A stretch of DNA of 45,141 nucleotides. Origin: Clostridiales bacterium. Lineage in GTDB: Bacteria; Bacillota; Clostridia; Saccharofermentanales; Saccharofermentanaceae. Positions 41,979 to 45,141 of this stretch are shown piece after piece. The position numbers and the translations under genes were made by a program. The first letter of the stretch is position 1; every line of letters begins with the position of its first letter. The notes under the pieces are model-generated. The model was given only the letters and a program-made list of their open reading frames with translations. It ran no database searches and was not told where the DNA came from. The stretch spans positions 1 through 45,141 of the forward strand of contig JAFWQC010000038.1 in the NCBI GenBank assembly GCA_017509245.1, in the 5' to 3' direction.

Positions 41979-44349
41979 AGATCTGTCCTCCCGGTAATAT
42001 TGTGTAGTTGCAGATGACATCAAATCCGAGATCTGCAATATATTGCGCAGTTGCCTGATCTACGGGGTTCTTCGTCCTGCCGTAAATAGCACATGAGCAG
42101 TCCAGAGGATGCGGGATGACCTTTAACTTTGTGCCTTCCCCTTCCCTCTTTGTCTTCATCTCGAAAACTGACTTGGCGCCGCAGAAATTGCACGGTCTCT
42201 GATTCCTTCCGGCAGCACAGAAATCTGACTGCATCCATGGAATGAGACCTTCAGTATGAAGGATTATCCTGGGATTCTTCTTCCCTGCACTCCATGTCTC
42301 AGAAAGATATCTGCATTTCTCGACGATATCATCAGCCGTGATCTCATAAGACGGCATAACAGCATCAGCATATTCGAATGCTTTTGTAAGCGATCTGCTG
42401 CTGTATATATTCGTTCCTGCCGAAGCGAAATGCTCAAGTCTTCCCTTTAAGAACTTGCGGTCCGTAAAAAGCCTTGAACTCATTACCGCCTTAAATCCGC
42501 TGCCAAGATCGTTTTTAAGTGAAGCTATAACAGTATCGATTATCTTGTTGATCTTATCATGGTGAAAATCAGGCAATAACAGAACAAGTTCTGCTCCCTG
42601 ATCTTTTACGAACTCAACTGCCTTCGCATAGATATCACTATCTGCAAGGTCATAGATACTGAATGCATATATGTCAGCGCCTTCCTCAAGGATATCCTCT
42701 TCAAGTCTTAAGACAGGATATGTGTACATATTCTTGAGCTCGCCTGTTCTTTCAGGATCGGTCTCACAGATCTCTGAATCATCAACATAATCAAGGCCAT
42801 AGTTTCTTTTAAATGAGGAGATCACTGCAGATTCAAGATTTTCGAGCAAGGAGCGTCTTAAAGAATTAATAACGCTGACAGGACAAGAGAAACTGTCTTC
42901 TCCTTCATAATCAACAGAAACAACCTTGAAAGCTGTATCCAGAGTCTTTCCGAGCTGCTCTGATACCCTTGCCTTATCAAGTGCTTTACCTTCAAAATCA
43001 TCAGGCAGAACTGCAGATGCTTCAGATATAATACCTTCGGCGATACCGCTAGCAACGGCAGCTTTGGCAATAAGTTCGGAACCGTTGTTTGTAAGCAAGA
43101 TGCGCACAGGAGTTCTCCTCAAGTCCTGCTTGGCTATAACGGTCTCGTGATTCATCAGGAATACTTCATAGCCCGGCTTGAGCTTCTTTATCATGTCAGG
43201 ATGAAGCCCCTTGATGTTAAGACCGTTAAGTCCTGAATTAGTCTTTCCTACTGGGAAAGAACATATCTCTCTGGAGTTATCCCTGATCGACAGGAAATCG
43301 CCTTTATCAGGCTCTACAGCACCGTTCTTGATTCCGACAGTAACGATTCCGTTTCCGTTATCAAGGCGGCTGATACGGCCAATCCTGACGCCGTATTTGC
43401 CGGGATATTCACCTGAAAGGAATTTATCGTCCTTATTGCCGCTCAGATACTGGGAAGTAAACGATCCGCCGCGGTTAAAGTTAATAAGTAATTCAGCTGT
43501 TATCTCTTTGATCAATTCCCTGTCCAGTTTGCCTTCGTAATAAGCATCGATCATGCGGCGGTAACAATAAACCGCAGATCTAACATAGTTCTCATCACGC
43601 ATGCGGCCTTCGATCTTAAGGCTCTTAACTCCGCTTTTGATCAGTCGTGCGAGGTATTCAGAGACATCCCTGTCTTTAGGTGAAATCAGATGACCTTCCC
43701 TTAACCTCAAGCCGTCATTATATAGTGCATATTCTTCCCTGCATGGCTGAGCGCATGATCCTCTGTTGCCTGATCTTGTGCCGCTCCTGTTCATCGCAGA
43801 GAAAAGACAAAGCCCTGAAGCGCATACACATACGACACCATGAGCAAACACTTCAGTCTCAAGGCCTGCTTTGGATGCTGCTTTAGTTCTGGTAGCGATC
43901 TCATCACATGAGAGCTCTCTCGGCAGAACAACTCTGTTCGCGCCGATCTCAGCGAGATTCTTAAATTCATCTGCAGAATAGACATTCATCTGTGTACTGC
44001 AGTTAATGGTAACGTCAGGAAAATCTGCAGCGAGTTTGGTCAATACTGCAAGGTCCTGAATAATGAGCCCGTCCACACCGATATTGACTGCTTCTGCAAC
44101 CGTCGGGTAGAAAACCTCAAATTCGCTGTCGCTCATCAATGTGTTAACGGCAAGAAAAACCTTAGAAGATCTGGCGTGAGCATAATCAACGCCTTCTTCA
44201 AGTTCATCCAGAGTAAAATTCTCAGCCGATGCTCTGGCGGAGAATTCTTTCAAGCCAAGATAAACGGAATCAGCTCCGCTGTCTATTGCCGTTTTAAGTA
44301 TCGCGAGATTGCCGCAAGGGGCCAGTAATTCGATTTTGTTATTTATCAT
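41971..44349 (-). CDS. U32 family peptidase / RlhA-like RNA hydroxylation protein
   Basis: This 792-residue protein has a full U32 domain (about 1-330) starting LLAPCGN, with the Fe-S-type cysteine set CVCASGLCLFSAMNRS...GSCAQPC. A long C-terminal extension (DUF3656-like) includes a second Cys-rich end (RPCNFCGAKS, DCSCAIYG). Characterised relatives of this length act in 23S rRNA hydroxylation (RlhA); proteolysis is not established for most. It overlaps zapA by eleven bases and dut by eight. Confidence 0.88.
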   Translation of the reverse strand: MINNKIELLAPCGNLAILKTAIDSGADSVYLGLKEFSARASAENFTLDELEEGVDYAHARSSKVFLAVNTLMSDSEFEVFYPTVAEAVNIGVDGLIIQDLAVLTKLAADFPDVTINCSTQMNVYSADEFKNLAEIGANRVVLPRELSCDEIATRTKAASKAGLETEVFAHGVVCVCASGLCLFSAMNRSGTRSGNRGSCAQPCREEYALYNDGLRLREGHLISPKDRDVSEYLARLIKSGVKSLKIEGRMRDENYVRSAVYCYRRMIDAYYEGKLDRELIKEITAELLINFNRGGSFTSQYLSGNKDDKFLSGEYPGKYGVRIGRISRLDNGNGIVTVGIKNGAVEPDKGDFLSIRDNSREICSFPVGKTNSGLNGLNIKGLHPDMIKKLKPGYEVFLMNHETVIAKQDLRRTPVRILLTNNGSELIAKAAVASGIAEGIISEASAVLPDDFEGKALDKARVSEQLGKTLDTAFKVVSVDYEGEDSFSCPVSVINSLRRSLLENLESAVISSFKRNYGLDYVDDSEICETDPERTGELKNMYTYPVLRLEEDILEEGADIYAFSIYDLADSDIYAKAVEFVKDQGAELVLLLPDFHHDKINKIIDTVIASLKNDLGSGFKAVMSSRLFTDRKFLKGRLEHFASAGTNIYSSRSLTKAFEYADAVMPSYEITADDIVEKCRYLSETWSAGKKNPRIILHTEGLIPWMQSDFCAAGRNQRPCNFCGAKSVFEMKTKREGEGTKLKVIPHPLDCSCAIYGRTKNPVDQATAQYIADLGFDVICNYTILPGGQIYD

Positions 44350-44911
44350 CAGTCTTCTTTAAATGATCGAACAGACCGGAATTTACCTTGTTAGCCAGTT
44401 CTTCCATAGGCGTAGGAGGAACATCGGCCTTCTTCTCTTCCTGATTGAGTCGGTCCTTATTCTTATAGTAAGCAAGTTCTGTCTTTAAAGCCTGGTTCTC
44501 AGCCCTTAATGTGATGAGCTGGTCACACGCCTCGAAAAGAGATAAAACCGCAGTTTTGTTCGTTGCTATATATGGATTGTTCTTTTTTGTATCTGTATAG
44601 ATCTCGTCAGCAAGAGAACCTACCTTCATGATGCGGTCATATCCTGCATCACCGCTTCTTACAAGATACTGCACACCGCCGATAGTTACCTGTGCGCTCT
44701 CTTCCTTGGGGTCTTTAGATTCGGCAGGCTTGTTCCTTGCCTGGATCTTATCTTCTAATGTTATGTATTTCTTCTCGGTTACGGTCTTTGCTTTGATCTC
44801 TCCTTTATAAAGCTGCTTATACTCAACTATTGCAGGAGCATCCTTCTTGCCCTTACGTTTATAAGAACCGTCCGAATACTTGCCAAGTAAGCTGGCATTA
44901 GATTTTCTCAT
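44339..44911 (-). CDS. zapA: ZapA-like cell division protein with N-terminal extension
   Basis: In this 190-residue protein, residues about 73-145 match ZapA (VTIGGVQYLVRSGD, VGSLADEIYTDT, KTAVLSLFEACDQL). A coiled-coil-prone Leu/Glu segment follows. The first 70 residues are basic and unusual for the family. ZapA binds FtsZ and stabilises the Z ring. GGGGAGG precedes the ATG at good spacing. It leads the operon with the U32 peptidase, an arrangement common in Clostridia. Confidence 0.82.
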   Translation of the reverse strand: MRKSNASLLGKYSDGSYKRKGKKDAPAIVEYKQLYKGEIKAKTVTEKKYITLEDKIQARNKPAESKDPKEESAQVTIGGVQYLVRSGDAGYDRIMKVGSLADEIYTDTKKNNPYIATNKTAVLSLFEACDQLITLRAENQALKTELAYYKNKDRLNQEEKKADVPPTPMEELANKVNSGLFDHLKKTDDK

Positions 44912-45101
44912 AACAAGACCTCCCCTATATTAGAAGATATTATAGTATAACACTAATGTTCTAAGATTATTGCAAGCGGTTAAAAAGCAAATGTATTTAG
45001 TAAAAAGTATATGATTTTTACGCTTTTTAGAATAAAATTGTCAGGTAGGCATTCTCGTAAGAGATGGGGATCATTTCAAGATTGCATTTGGAGAGATTAA
45101 C

Positions 45102-45141
45102 ATGAGCGTAAAGAAGGTTTGGAGTGCGCCCATCGCACTTA
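45102..45141 (+). CDS. Start of a gene running off the right edge
   Basis: An ATG at 45102 follows GGAGAG at good spacing and opens MSVKKVWSAPIAL, cut off by the window end after 13 codons. The basic start and following hydrophobic residues would fit a signal peptide, but too little is present to name it. Confidence 0.55.
   Translation, partial: MSVKKVWSAPIAL

Overview
The window looks like chromosomal DNA from a low-to-moderate GC anaerobic Firmicute of the class Clostridia, probably a gut or rumen relative of the Lachnospiraceae/Oscillospiraceae. The evidence is purine-rich Shine-Dalgarno (SD) sites, TTGACA/TATAAT promoters, a PyrR-controlled pyr operon with PyrK/PyrD, an ATP-type PEP carboxykinase, a ZapA/U32 peptidase pair and a CCA-encoding tRNA-Leu. 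This assignment is inference; there is no rRNA in the window. No phage, transposase or CRISPR locus is visible.

Region 1 (1-14872). After a tandem hairpin repeat and a leftward zinc-ribbon membrane protein comes a rightward block of lipid genes. In order these are a GT2 glycosyltransferase, an HSL-type esterase, an acyl-adenylating enzyme fused to a carrier domain, a tandem-domain acyltransferase, a free acyl carrier protein, a DegV/FakB, an alpha/beta hydrolase with Cys at the nucleophile position, a second DegV/FakB, FakA and a divergent PlsX. A separate promoter then drives an 841-residue fusion of a TIM-barrel isomerase-like domain and an acyl-CoA ligase. Read together, the block could release fatty acids from lipids, phosphorylate or adenylate them, move them onto carrier proteins and esterify them into membrane (glyco)lipid. 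This is the best candidate here for an undescribed system.

Region 2 (14873-24470). This stretch is more accessory. It holds paired palindromes, a frameshifted membrane gene, two lipoproteins (one an L,D-transpeptidase), a TetR regulator, pckA, two paralogous membrane-anchored hydrolases, a strongly promoted tRNA-Leu with an extreme terminator, a probable type I toxin-antitoxin locus with a 27-residue toxin, and a LytTR regulator with a membrane partner.

Region 3 (24484-36800). The pyrRBCFKDE operon lies behind a PyrR attenuation leader and ends in a long-chain acyl-CoA synthetase gene. It is followed by tldD/tldE and an O-acetylhomoserine sulfhydrylase-type gene.

Region 4 (36800-45141). A roughly 750-bp gene-free stretch contains nested inverted repeats and TTGTCGG repeats. 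Beyond it are leftward vanZ-like and smpB genes, a rightward low-complexity Gly/Ser/Glu-repeat surface protein, and a compact leftward operon zapA - U32 peptidase - dut - pseudo-hydrolase - tsaD. A rightward gene starts at the right edge.
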